Assembly: GCF_024385505.1 (NCBI RefSeq)
Contig: NZ_JANFLT010000005.1
Span: forward strand, 186,001-250,000
Source of the DNA: Arthrobacter zhaoxinii
GTDB lineage: Bacteria > Actinomycetota > Actinomycetes > Actinomycetales > Micrococcaceae
DNA: 64,000 bases
Direction: 5' to 3'
A program made the position numbers and the translations under genes. Positions 25,802-34,396 of this stretch are shown here, one piece after another. The notes under the pieces were generated by a model. It was not told the origin of the DNA, searched no databases, and was given only the letters and a program-made list of their open reading frames with translations. Positions within the stretch are counted from its first letter, which is position 1. The number at the start of each line of letters is the position of its first letter.

Positions 25802-26019
25802 GTGTCCAGCGGGTCTGAAAGCAGATGGTCACGGTATGTCACCTCTGCGGCCCCCAGCCTCATGGGGGCAAAGTCCTCCCCGCCGAATCACCAGGAGGGT
25901 CGCCGACGTCCCGAACCGCTGCCCGGCTGCCGTCCCGGATTCAGCGACGGCATCGAGGAGATACCGCGGACGGGCCGGTGAACCGGCCCGGTGCCCCCGG
26001 GCGGGCATCTGATGCTGCA
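25802..26019 (+). pseudogene. Scrambled comEC fragment: 5' end plus inverted internal piece
   Basis: From 25802 a GTG start reads SSGSES and WSRYVTSA, matching the first 16 residues of comEC at 28700, where the start is ATG. After about 48 bases the match to the comEC start ends. The sequence 25851-26019 is then the reverse complement of comEC 29322-29490 with few mismatches and single-base indels. The resulting frame stops at 25979-25981 after 59 codons. It is a relic of a former comEC copy broken by an inversion. Confidence 0.85.
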
Positions 26020-26505
26020 TGCCTTCACCCAGGAGCAATTGGATACCGTGGACGCTGATTTCTAGTCCGGTTCTAGTTGTTCAGGTACCTATTCGCCAGC
26101 ACACGCCGCCAGAGTGCAGAGCCGCCAAGTTATGAGACGGACGCTCTCCTGCCAAACGACGGACGGAGCTGGCTTATTGCCTCGAGGCGGTTTAGCGTCT
26201 CTGGAATTTCAGAAGCATGAAGGGGGACTAGGCCGGCGAGCAGGAACAGGGCTGCTGTCGTCAGTCCGGCAGCCGGCTAAGCCCAACTAGGTGCGTCGAT
26301 CAAAAAAACACGGAGCGAGTCCATCGCGACCGCCCAAGATCGGGTCAGAATGTTGTCCCGCCGCTTCCACACCATAACCGACATTATGTTGTGGACTAAT
26401 GGCGTGGATGATCCCCAAAATATCGACCCTTTTCCATACTTCACACTGCTAGGTGCTGGGCTGGGCCTCGCGGGCCTCCTTCACGCAGCGCTGACATAAT
26501 CGAGG

Positions 26506-26555
26506 GCAGGGCAGGGCAGGGCAGGGCAGGGCAGGGCAGGGCAGGGCAGGGCAGG
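26506..26555 (+). repeat. Ten tandem copies of the pentanucleotide GCAGG
   Basis: A perfect 50-base array of ten GCAGG units lies about 170 bases upstream of the nuclease start, in non-coding DNA. The number of units is not a multiple forced by a reading frame. Length change by slippage could alter promoter spacing of the downstream gene, but no promoter was identified. Confidence 0.93.
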
Positions 26556-26727
26556 GCGAGGGTCGGGCCGGGCGCACAGCCTCTCAGCAAGAAGGACTTC
26601 CTTTGAGGGCGCTATCGCATCCAGCTTGGACGAACTCCTGAGCGTGCTGTTCATGCCTGCCTCAACCGGCGATTGCCGCACTCGGCTTAACCTTTTTATG
26701 GGGAAGTAACCCATGGAAAGGAGACCT

Positions 26728-28023
26728 ATGACCGACATCAAACCCACCCAAAAGCGGAAGCTCGGGTCGGTGACCATAGTTACCGGCTCCATTCTGGGAC
26801 TCCTGGTTATAGCTGCAATGTTCCCCAGCGTCACCGCCGGTCTGGGACTGCTGGCCTTCTGCGGTTTGCTCACCGGTCTATACGTCCTCATTACCGGCCG
26901 GCGGTCCTGGGCCCGGCTCCCTGCTGGCCGGCGCGGTGGAGCCATAGCGGTGGCCGCATCGGTCGTCACGCTAATCGTGGCCAGCGCGCTGGCTCCCGCT
27001 TCTGAGCTTGACGCCCCTTCGCTGGCTTCTGATCCGGCACCGACATCCTCGCCGTCGGCCTCGACATCTCCGACGGCGGCCCCTTCGTCCGAACCCGAGC
27101 CGACTCCTGTCAATGCGTCCGAACCGGAGCTTCAGCCTGAAGCGGATGCACCGGCACCTGAACCTGAGCCGACTCCTGTTACAGCGTCCGAACCGGAGCC
27201 TCAGCCTGAAGCGGCTGCACCGGCACCTGCAGCGGTCGGCACCGCCTTGGCCCAGCTGGACACCATCCCTATCAAGGGCAGGGCACCGAAGACCGGCTAC
27301 GACCGGGACCAGTTCGGGCCCGCATGGAAGGACGTTGACCGCAATGGCTGCGACCAGCGCAATGACTTGCTCCTGCGCGACCTGGAATCCATCAGCTTCA
27401 AGCCCGGTACGAATAACTGTGTTGTCACCTCCGGCACCCTGCTGGACCCGTTCACGGGATCGGTGATCAACTTCGTGCGCGGGGAAGGTACTTCCAACGC
27501 TGTCCAAATCGATCATGTGGTGGCGCTCTCCGACGCCTGGCAGAAGGGTGCCCAGCAGATGGGACAGGACCAGCGTGAAGCGTTCGCCAACGATCCGCTG
27601 AATCTACTGGCTGTGGACGGCTCCTCGAACGGAGCCAAGGGTGACGGTGACGCTGCGACGTGGTTGCCGCCGAACAAGGGTTTCCGTTGTGAGTATGTGG
27701 CCCTGCAGACTGCGGTGAAAGCCAAGTATGGGCTGTGGATGACGCAGGCTGAGTCCGATGCGATCCGGAACATCCTCACGTCCACGTGCCCTGACCAGCC
27801 GGTTCCTACCGACGGCGGTGTTATGGTCGCACCGGAACCTGCTCCGGCGGCTGAACCGCTCACCGTTGAAGCCCCTGCCCCCGCCCCGGCACCACTGGTC
27901 GATGTCTACTATCCGAACTGCGATGCAGTGAAGGCTGCTGGTGCGGCCCCAATCCGGGCCGGCGACCCGGGGTGGCAATCCAAATTCGACCGTGACGGGG
28001 ACGGGGTCGGCTGCGAGAACTAA
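26728..28023 (+). CDS. Membrane-anchored HNH nuclease with Excalibur domain (DUF1524-like)
   Basis: The 431-residue protein has three predicted membrane helices (about 13-32, 36-56, 71-90), positive residues between the second and third, and a Pro/Glu-rich linker (92-170). A DUF1524/HNH nuclease domain follows, with IDHVVALSDAWQKGA (Asp262-His263), FANDPLNLLAVDG and GDAATWLPP (about 190-354). It ends with an Excalibur calcium-binding motif, DRDGDGVGCE (421-430). Topology places the nuclease outside the cell, and Cys208, Cys231, Cys320 and Cys354 could form disulfides. Its neighbours are comEA and comEC, so processing of incoming DNA is an attractive inference; nutrient scavenging or defence are alternatives. 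ATG at 26728 has AAAGGAG upstream. Confidence 0.88.
   Translation: MTDIKPTQKRKLGSVTIVTGSILGLLVIAAMFPSVTAGLGLLAFCGLLTGLYVLITGRRSWARLPAGRRGGAIAVAASVVTLIVASALAPASELDAPSLASDPAPTSSPSASTSPTAAPSSEPEPTPVNASEPELQPEADAPAPEPEPTPVTASEPEPQPEAAAPAPAAVGTALAQLDTIPIKGRAPKTGYDRDQFGPAWKDVDRNGCDQRNDLLLRDLESISFKPGTNNCVVTSGTLLDPFTGSVINFVRGEGTSNAVQIDHVVALSDAWQKGAQQMGQDQREAFANDPLNLLAVDGSSNGAKGDGDAATWLPPNKGFRCEYVALQTAVKAKYGLWMTQAESDAIRNILTSTCPDQPVPTDGGVMVAPEPAPAAEPLTVEAPAPAPAPLVDVYYPNCDAVKAAGAAPIRAGDPGWQSKFDRDGDGVGCEN
27097..27234 (+). repeat. Two 69-bp tandem repeats in the nuclease linker
   Basis: Two near-identical 69-base units (27097-27165 and 27166-27234) encode a 23-residue repeat beginning EPTPV and rich in Pro, Glu and Ala. 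The unit keeps the reading frame, so copy number would set the length of the extracellular spacer between the membrane and the nuclease domain. Confidence 0.85.
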
Positions 28024-28154
28024 TTGTGGGAACAGCGAAGACCTGGCCTACGATTCCGGCCTCCTACGGCATGCGGTCTGCTCGCCCAGGTAGGTGCGCA
28101 GGCTACAGCGCAAACAGGACGTGCGGCGGTGCTGCTTCGTTCCACCGTTTGTCT

Positions 28155-28255
28155 TGTCCTCAACAGCGCCGGGGCGGGCTACGGCTCGCTGTGGGTACAA
28201 CCAGCTACGCGAACAACGGCGGAAACATGGCTGGCCGGGATCGTAGGTTTGCCCG
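28155..28255 (+). repeat. Third, diverged copy of the degV-comEA spacer
   Basis: TGTCCTCAACAGCGCC and CGGGCTACGGC correspond to the spacer before the first comEA (24860-24900), with more substitutions. It precedes the second comEA at the same relative place, showing that the duplicated unit included the spacer as well as the gene. Confidence 0.7.
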
Positions 28256-28689
28256 ATGGCACAACATCGTTTGGACAGCCCGGACGTCGACGTCCCGGAT
28301 GAGTCGGAGCCGGTAGGCAGCCCTTCATCCGGGCTGAAGCGGAGGTGGGCCTTTCCCCTGCCCGCAGCGGTACTGGCGGTTTGCCTGTTCCCGGGCTGCG
28401 GGGCGGCGGTTGCTGTGCTTCGGGACCCAGATCCGGGGGCGCAGGCTAGCAGCGGTGCTTCGGACAGCGCCAACCTGAACACCACCGATTCCACCGAGCT
28501 TCAGACACTGCCGACGGTCGGGCCGGTTCTGGCCGAGCGGATGATTGCGTGGCGTACCGAGCATGGGGGTTCAGCCGGCCGGAGGATCTGGACGCCGTCC
28601 CCGGGATCGGCGAGGCCATGATGGTGGCGTTGCTCCCGTTGCTCCCGTTGCTCCCGTTGCTCCCGTTGCTCCCGTTGGTCACGGTCTAG
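28256..28689 (+). pseudogene. Second comEA copy, frameshifted and lacking the SLBB domain
   Basis: It begins MAQHRLDSPDVDV and keeps the membrane segment, then joins directly to the helix-hairpin-helix region (SANLNTTDSTELQTLPTVG). The whole SLBB domain and most of the linker are missing. A one-base deletion in the codons after RTEHG, compared with the intact copy, shifts the frame, and translation stops at 28619-28621 inside the second hairpin. The downstream sequence in the old frame ends with the same GTCACGGTCTAG as the intact copy, 10 bases before comEC. It also carries a fivefold 9-bp repeat. Confidence 0.88.
28629..28673 (+). repeat. Five tandem copies of GTTGCTCCC in the comEA pseudogene
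   Basis: The intact comEA has one copy (Leu-Leu-Pro) at this place, the pseudogene has five exact ones. The expansion shows replication slippage in DNA no longer under selection. Confidence 0.92.
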
Positions 28690-28699
28690 CGGACAGCGC

Positions 28700-31492
28700 A
28701 TGTCCAGCGGGTCCGAAAGCGCATGGTCACGGTATGTGACCTCGGCACTGAATCCGGAAACCCGGCCAGGTGGTCCGCAGGGTGCCGGTTCGGAGGGTGT
28801 CGGTCCGACGGAATCGGAAAGGGGTGCGGAAGCGGAATCCGGCACGGCCGTCGGCAGACAGCGGGCAAAGCGTCTAGGAGTCAAGCTGCGGGAGGCCTGG
28901 AACAACCGCGAAACCGCTGCAGCTGACGCGCCGCTGCCGCTCCGTGAACTGCGGCTATTGCCGGCGGCAGCAACCGTATGGGTTGCCGCCTACGCCGTGG
29001 TCCGGCTCCCGCCTCCGGCTGGCTGGGCTTTGGCCGGCACGGCAGCTGTTCTGGCGGTCCTGTTGCTGCTGACGGCCTCGCGCGGGCGGATTCGGAAGGG
29101 GTCGGTAGTCGTCGCCAGCCCGGAAACGTCCCCGGGACCGCGCGCTAGCTGGGGAAAGCGCCCCATACAGCGGGGGACCGCAGCGGCCCTTCGAGGTGCC
29201 GCCGTCCCGATGGCGGCGGCGGCATTGGTCTGCGCCGGCGCAGCGGCCAGCCTGTCTGTGCGCACGGCGGGCCCTCTCTCCGGTCTCATCGCCGAAGAGG
29301 CCGCTGTGACCGTGGAACTGCGTGCAGCATCAGATGCCCGCCCGGGGGCACCGGACCGGTTCACCGGCCGTCCGCGGTATCTCATCGATGCCGTCGCTGA
29401 ATCCGGAACGGCAGCCGGGCAGCGGTTCGGGACGTCGGCGACCCTCCTGGTGATCGGCGGGGAGGACTACGCGCCCGTCAGGCTGGGGGACCGGTTTACC
29501 AGCGCCGGATCCCTGCAGCCGCTTCCTGCAGGGGACCGTAACCTGGGCCTGCTCCGGGCAGCTGCTCCACCGGAGGTCACACCTGCCGGTGGATGGTACG
29601 CCGCAACGGCAGCGCTCCGGAGCACCTTTGTCCGGGTGGCCGAAGAACACGGTGCAGCCGTAGACGGTCTGCTTCCCGGCATGGTGCTGGGCGACAGGGG
29701 AGGCCTGGACCCCGGGTTGGAGCAGGCCATGAAGGATACGGGGCTGACCCACCTGACGGCTGTTTCCGGTGCTAACTGCAGCTACCTGCTGGCCTTCATC
29801 TTCCTTTCTGCGCGGGCACTTCGGATGCCTCGGGCGCCTGCGGTGCTGCTGGCACTGGCCGGACTTGCCGCGTTTGTGCTCCTCGTCCGGCCGGATCCCA
29901 GTGTGCTGCGCGCAGCCGTCATGGGCGGGCTGGGAACCCTCGCCGTGCTCTCCGGGCGGGGACGCCTTTCCGCCGCACTGCTCTTCCTCGCGATCACGGT
30001 CCTGTTGTGTGTGGATCCGTGGCTGTGTGGAAGTTACGCGTTCATTCTGTCGGTCTGCGCGACCCTTGGCCTGGTCGTGTTGGGGCCGCATCTGGTCCGG
30101 GTGCTGTCCTATCGCCTGCCCCGCTGGCTCGCGGCAGCCCTGGCCATTCCCGTGGCTGCACAGCTGTTCTGCGGCCCGGTGCTGGTGCTCCTGCAGCCGC
30201 AGTTGCCGGTGTATTCCGTTCCGGCGAATCTGGCGGCCGCCCCCGTAGTTCCGGCAGTGACCGTGGCCGGAATGCTTGCCGTCGCGCTGATCGGGCTCGC
30301 TCCGGTACTGGCAGTGCCGCCGCTCCTTACCGCGGCTGCGGGAGCCTGGTGGGTGGCAGGGACGGCTCGATTCTTTGAATCCGTTCCGGGAGCACTGGCA
30401 GCGTGGCCGGAGGGCACCCCGGGTGTGTTGCTGATGGCAGCAGGAGCGGCGGCAGCAACTGCCGGAATCCTCTATCTCTCGCTGCGCGGCACCGGCGGCA
30501 TGCCCGGTCCCGGTGGCCGGCGAAGGCAGATGAACCAGCAGTATCCGGAGTCCCCGCGGAACCCGCCGTTTCTTCCGCAGGCCTGGTTCCGGGGTTCCCG
30601 CCGCACCCGTACGGCGGCCGCTGGAGCCGCTTTGCTGGCCTTTCCGGGGGCTGCCGTCCTCACTACGCGTGCTCTGCAGGAAGATCCCGGGCAGGTTCAG
30701 GAGTGGGTGCTGGCAGCCTGCGACGTCGGGCAGGGCGACGGGTTTGCCATCCGTGCCGGCCCGGACAGCGCCGTCGTAATAGACGCCGGCGGGGAGCCGG
30801 AGCCCATGGATGCCTGCCTGGATCGGTTGGGTGTGCGGACCGTGGAACTCCTCGTGTTCACGCATGCCCATCTGGACCATTACGGCGGTGCGGCGGGAGT
30901 TCTTTCGGGCCGTTCCGTGCTGCAGATCGGCTACTCGACGGCCGGACCCGGGCTGCCGCACGAGCTGACCGCAGTGCTGGACGGTTCCGCGGCGCCCCGC
31001 ACAAGACTGGCGAACGGGATGACAGGAACCTCCGGCAGCGTGCAGTGGGAAGTCCTCTGGCCGGCGGCGTCGGATGGTTCGCTGCCCGCGGCCGGGGACG
31101 AGGAGGAGAACAACGCCAGTGCCGTCCTGCTGGTGACCGTCGCCATATCGGAACCGGCGGAGGAACCGCTGCGGATACTGTTGACCGGCGATGCCGAGGA
31201 GGACACCGCGGCCCGGATCCTCGCATCCCATCCGGAGCTGCGGGCAGGCGTGGATGTACTGAAGGTTCCCCACCACGGCGCACGCAACGGCGGTGACAGT
31301 TGGATCCGGACCCTGCGGCCTTCCCTGGCCCTGATCTCGGTCGGCGCAGCTAATGACTACGGCCATCCGGCGCCGCAGATCCTGAGCAGCCTTGAGGCTG
31401 CGGGATCGGCTGTTGCCCGGACGGACCTGTACGGAACGGTGCTGCTATTCCACCAAGGCAACACCCTTGCCGTCCGGAGCCTGCCGCCCTGA
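28700..31492 (+). CDS. comEC: ComEC/Rec2 DNA-uptake channel protein
   Basis: The 930-residue membrane protein has an N-terminal pair of helices and OB-like region, the Competence domain (about 330-560, with MVLGDRGGLDPGLEQAMKDTGL and HLTAVSGANCSYL), and a C-terminal metallo-beta-lactamase-like domain. The latter shows DVGQGDGFAIRAG, THAHLDHYGG and KVPHHGARNGG. ComEC moves single-stranded DNA through the membrane, and its lactamase-like domain is thought to degrade one strand. The ATG at 28700 lies 10 bases after the comEA pseudogene stop. The gene itself seems intact, although parts of its 5' region are duplicated at 25802-26019. Confidence 0.94.
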   Translation: MSSGSESAWSRYVTSALNPETRPGGPQGAGSEGVGPTESERGAEAESGTAVGRQRAKRLGVKLREAWNNRETAAADAPLPLRELRLLPAAATVWVAAYAVVRLPPPAGWALAGTAAVLAVLLLLTASRGRIRKGSVVVASPETSPGPRASWGKRPIQRGTAAALRGAAVPMAAAALVCAGAAASLSVRTAGPLSGLIAEEAAVTVELRAASDARPGAPDRFTGRPRYLIDAVAESGTAAGQRFGTSATLLVIGGEDYAPVRLGDRFTSAGSLQPLPAGDRNLGLLRAAAPPEVTPAGGWYAATAALRSTFVRVAEEHGAAVDGLLPGMVLGDRGGLDPGLEQAMKDTGLTHLTAVSGANCSYLLAFIFLSARALRMPRAPAVLLALAGLAAFVLLVRPDPSVLRAAVMGGLGTLAVLSGRGRLSAALLFLAITVLLCVDPWLCGSYAFILSVCATLGLVVLGPHLVRVLSYRLPRWLAAALAIPVAAQLFCGPVLVLLQPQLPVYSVPANLAAAPVVPAVTVAGMLAVALIGLAPVLAVPPLLTAAAGAWWVAGTARFFESVPGALAAWPEGTPGVLLMAAGAAAATAGILYLSLRGTGGMPGPGGRRRQMNQQYPESPRNPPFLPQAWFRGSRRTRTAAAGAALLAFPGAAVLTTRALQEDPGQVQEWVLAACDVGQGDGFAIRAGPDSAVVIDAGGEPEPMDACLDRLGVRTVELLVFTHAHLDHYGGAAGVLSGRSVLQIGYSTAGPGLPHELTAVLDGSAAPRTRLANGMTGTSGSVQWEVLWPAASDGSLPAAGDEEENNASAVLLVTVAISEPAEEPLRILLTGDAEEDTAARILASHPELRAGVDVLKVPHHGARNGGDSWIRTLRPSLALISVGAANDYGHPAPQILSSLEAAGSAVARTDLYGTVLLFHQGNTLAVRSLPP

Positions 31493-32242
31493 TCGGTTGT
31501 GCAGCCGGGCCTTGGCCTTCCACCCATGTCGCCGGACCGAAATCCCTGCTTACCCTCGCCTTTCAGGGGGGGGGGGGGCAGCGGTTTTGTCGAAGAGGTG
31601 GTTCACCCTGCCGCACTACCATCCGGAGGAAACATGCACCTGGACGTCCTGCGGGAGCGGAGAAACGCGGGAGCGAACGACGTCATGCTCAAACGGCAAA
31701 ATACTGACCATTATCTCTTCTTGCTCAGATTCGGAGAAAAAGGGTTTTCCTGATGAGCCGTTGGCTCTGGCAATGCGCTCTATGTGTCGCTGATAGTTAA
31801 CAAACCCGACAAAACAGGCGTATCAGTCCTCTCGCGGACCTGAGCGGTGGGCGTCTATGTAAATTGTCGGTATTTTGTCACCGTATGGATGCGATACCAG
31901 CACTGGCTAAGGCAAACGTAGAACCTGTTGAGATTTGTTCCAATTGCGGACAATCTCGCTAGGATATTTTCACTACGGGTTGCTTCACGTGGTGACACCG
32001 CTGTAGGCCACAAACAACCGGGCGTTGTTAAACATTGAGGTTGTCGAATTTCCGTAGGCGGGTGGTCAATAGACGCGGGGCACTTTGGGTAACCAAGATT
32101 CGTTTACGCAAAACAAGGACGGTAGACCTAATCATGGATCCTGGCTGCCTGATATATCACCAATCGAGGACCACTCTCTCATCGCCAGTGACAGCACAGA
32201 CAACAGCAGAGCGGTTGAGGACAGCCTCCGAGAGGTAAGGGA
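31493..32242. other. Gap between comEC and lipoprotein gene, with a poly-G run
   Basis: About 750 bases without a recognised gene. It contains a 13-G run at 31566-31578 and a less GC-rich stretch from about 31700. A 39-codon frame (31634-31753) follows GGAGGAAAC but matches no known family. GAGGTAAGGGA at the right end is the ribosome-binding site of the lipoprotein gene. In relatives comEC and holA are usually close, so this gap may be another scar. Confidence 0.5.
31566..31578 (+). repeat. 13-base homopolymer of G
   Basis: Thirteen consecutive G lie 74 bases after comEC in non-coding DNA. Runs of this length are rare, slip easily and are a frequent source of sequencing error. It is 55 bases before the Shine-Dalgarno-like GGAGGAAAC. 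Confidence 0.9.
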
Positions 32243-32773
32243 ATGATTCGAGTACGAAGCTCTGCCGCAGTTGTTGTTTTGCTGTTTAGCCTCGCCGGCT
32301 GCGCAGGCGAGGAAGTGCAGACATCTACGAGTTCAACGGAAGGGGAAACATCCGTGGCGACAGAGTTGACGTGGCAGGAGGCAAAGGCCCGGACGCAGGC
32401 TATGGAACTGGAAATCGCCCATTCCATTCCCGGAGGTAAAGTGGCCAAGGTCGATCAGCTGCCGACCGGTGTCTTGATCGATTGCAGCGATACTTTAGTG
32501 AATTGGCACGGGGCGACCACTGTGACTTTATCTGAGGGGACAGAGCCTGAGCCTCTAGTCAGGGCGTTCGAAGCGAAGTACCGGGACACGCGATTCAACA
32601 TCGAAACGCGTACCGCTCCGGCGGGACATTACGAAGTCGGGTTGGCATCACCGGACACTGCAGAAATCTACCTCATCGCACCGGGATTCGAGCCTTACAC
32701 GATCCGTATTGCGTCTAGTTCCGACTGCTTCACCTGGGTCGATGACGGCAAGTATAAGCGTGGGAAATTCTAA
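32243..32773 (+). CDS. Small secreted lipoprotein of unknown function
   Basis: The 176-residue protein has a short signal peptide with lipobox LAGC (Cys20) and GAGGTAAGGGA before the ATG. The mature part has a Ser/Thr/Glu-rich spacer, ELTWQEAKARTQAMELEIA and a compact domain with Cys80 in VLIDCSD and a second cysteine near the end (SSDCFTW), perhaps a disulfide. No known domain is recognised. It sits between comEC and holA, where relatives usually have no gene, and its third-position GC is lower than that of its neighbours. A local insertion is possible. Confidence 0.75.
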   Translation: MIRVRSSAAVVVLLFSLAGCAGEEVQTSTSSTEGETSVATELTWQEAKARTQAMELEIAHSIPGGKVAKVDQLPTGVLIDCSDTLVNWHGATTVTLSEGTEPEPLVRAFEAKYRDTRFNIETRTAPAGHYEVGLASPDTAEIYLIAPGFEPYTIRIASSSDCFTWVDDGKYKRGKF

Positions 32774-32952
32774 GCTCCCCTTCCGGGAGCGAGCTGGTTG
32801 GAGGTCAACACGTCCAGCGGGAAAATTGGCCGGACCGGGCGGGCGTGGCAATCTTGGAGGGGACCTGTCAGCGGTAGGGGCGGGTTCCATTCCGCCCAAC
32901 CCGTCAGGCCCGTCCGCACCGGGCCGCCCGCACCACTCCAGGAGAACCAGCT

Positions 32953-33978
32953 GTGAATCCGGCCGTTCCATCCAAGCGCAGCTCCGGCAGCAAAACCTCC
33001 TCCCGCACTGTGTCCTGGCGCGACGTCGAGCCGGCACCGTTCATCCTGCTGGCCGGGCCCGAAGACTACCTGGCCTCCCGGGCACGGGACCGGCTGCGCA
33101 GCCTGCTGCGGGAAAAGCAGCCGGACACCGAACTCGTGCAGTTCGACGCCGCGACCTATGCTTCCGGGGAACTTATGCTGCAGTCGAGCCCCTCGTTGTT
33201 CGGTGAAGCCAAACTCATTGAAGCAGTGAACCTGGCGTCGATGAATGAGGACTTCCTCACCGAAACCCTCAGCTACCTGAAGGACCCCTCACCGGACGCC
33301 GTCCTGGTGCTGCATCACTCCGGCGGCAACCGGGGCAAGAAGCTGCTGGACACGGTGAAGGCCGCAGGCGCTCCGGTGGTGGAATGCCAGCCCTTTAAGA
33401 AGGACGCCGAGAAGCTGGACTTCGTTACCTCGGAGTTCCGCTCCGCCCGCCGCCGGATTGACCCGGCGGCGGCCCGGGCGCTGGTGAACGCCGTCGGCTC
33501 CAACCTCTCCGAACTGGCCGCCTCCTGCCAGCAGCTGATCAGCGACTCCACCGGTGAAGTCACCGAGGAGCTGGTGGAGCGGTACTACGGCGGACGCGTA
33601 GAGGCCACCGCCTTCAAGGTGGCTGATGCGGCACTGGCAGGCCGTGCCGCGCAGGCACTTTCCATGCTCCGGCACGCGCTGGACACCGGAGTGGATCCGG
33701 TCCCGCTGGTCGCCGCCCTGGCCATGAAGGTCCGGTCCGTGGCCCGGGTGGCCAATCTGCGGGGATCCTCCGCGTCCATGGCCAGGGACCTGTCCATGGC
33801 GCCGTGGCAGGTGGACCAGGCGCGGAGGGATGCCCAGCGGTTCTCTTCCGAATCCCTGATTGAAGCCGTCCAGGCCCTCGCCGAAGCGGATGCCCAGGTC
33901 AAGGGCGGCGGCCGGGACCCCGTCTATGCCGTGGAGCGTGCCGTGACAGTCATTGCCCTGGCCGCGTCGGGACGCTAG
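32953..33978 (+). CDS. holA: DNA polymerase III delta subunit
   Basis: The 341-residue protein follows the bacterial HolA pattern: ILLAGPEDYLASRARDRL in domain 1, SSPSLFGEAKLIEAVNL, VLVLHHSGGNRGKKLLDTV, and a helical C-terminus with KVADAALAGRAAQALSMLRHALDTGVDPVPLVAALAMK split over domains 2 and 3. Delta opens the sliding clamp as part of the clamp loader at the replication fork. GTG at 32953 is preceded by CAGGAGAACC. It lies in the conserved comEC-holA-rpsT block, convergent with rpsT. Length is normal. Confidence 0.94.
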   Translation: MNPAVPSKRSSGSKTSSRTVSWRDVEPAPFILLAGPEDYLASRARDRLRSLLREKQPDTELVQFDAATYASGELMLQSSPSLFGEAKLIEAVNLASMNEDFLTETLSYLKDPSPDAVLVLHHSGGNRGKKLLDTVKAAGAPVVECQPFKKDAEKLDFVTSEFRSARRRIDPAAARALVNAVGSNLSELAASCQQLISDSTGEVTEELVERYYGGRVEATAFKVADAALAGRAAQALSMLRHALDTGVDPVPLVAALAMKVRSVARVANLRGSSASMARDLSMAPWQVDQARRDAQRFSSESLIEAVQALAEADAQVKGGGRDPVYAVERAVTVIALAASGR

Positions 33979-34081
33979 CAGCACCCGGCCTGCCCGTGCG
34001 GGCCGGGTACAGCCGCCCGCAGCTTGCCCGCGGTTCCGGCCCCGCCGCCGGAACCACCTGCGGGCTGCAGGTAAAAACAAA

Positions 34082-34111
34082 GCACGGCCGGTCCCGAAGG
34101 ACCGGCCGTGC
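34082..34111. terminator. Terminator between holA and rpsT
   Basis: GCACGGCCGGTCC and GGACCGGCCGTGC form a perfect 13-bp stem around CGAA. On the minus strand it is followed by TTTGTTTTT, so it mainly ends rpsT transcription; it can act on holA read-through as well. Confidence 0.9.
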
Positions 34112-34135
34112 CTGGTAAGTCTGTAGTGCTGCTGC

Positions 34136-34396
34136 TTAGAGCGCGCTGACCTTCTTGGAGATGGCCGACTTGCGGTTGGCAGCGTTGTTCTTGTGGATAA
34201 CGCCCTTGCTGACGGCCTTGTCCAGCTTGCGGCTGGCGGTCTTCAGCGCTTCGGCTGCTGCGTCCTTATCGCTGGCCTTGACTGCGGCATCAACCTTGCT
34301 GATGACGGTCTTCAGCTCGGACTTCACCGAGTTGTTACGCTGACGCGCCTTCTCGTTGGTGAGGATGCGCTTCTTCTGGGACTTAATATTGGCCAC
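34136..34396 (-). CDS. rpsT: 30S ribosomal protein S20
   Basis: The 86-residue basic protein begins [20 protein letters not shown] and has [13 protein letters not shown] and [20 protein letters not shown], the usual S20 pattern of a helical bundle rich in Lys and Ala. It binds 16S rRNA in the small subunit early in assembly. GTG start at 34396, with AAAGAGAG upstream. It is transcribed away from the PemK-like gene's strand neighbours as a single unit ending at the 34082 hairpin. Confidence 0.98.
   Translation of the reverse strand: MANIKSQKKRILTNEKARQRNNSVKSELKTVISKVDAAVKASDKDAAAEALKTASRKLDKAVSKGVIHKNNAANRKSAISKKVSAL

Larger units (their letters stand above)
25792..26727. other. Rearranged region between comEA and the nuclease gene
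   Basis: This 0.94-kb stretch starts with a copy of the comEC 5' end and continues as an inverted internal comEC piece (to 26019). From 26066 it holds unrecognised DNA and the pentanucleotide array at 26506-26555. No intact gene is visible. AAAGGAG just before 26728 is the ribosome-binding site of the nuclease gene. Confidence 0.7.

Noticed and set aside
26009-26065. Short frame ending TQEQLDTVDADF before TAG, after the inverted comEC piece
   Set aside because: Could be the tail of a lost gene, but it is too short to support and has no start of its own.
26481-27113. Minus-strand frame with Cys-Pro-Ala-Leu-Pro repeats
   Set aside because: The repeat is only the translation of the pentanucleotide array, and the rest is antisense to the nuclease gene.
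29330-31366. Long minus-strand open frame opposite comEC
   Set aside because: Antisense to an intact ComEC with clear motifs.
31634-31753. 39-codon frame preceded by GGAGGAAAC
   Set aside because: Good ribosome-binding site but no similarity to any recognised protein and atypical codon use.
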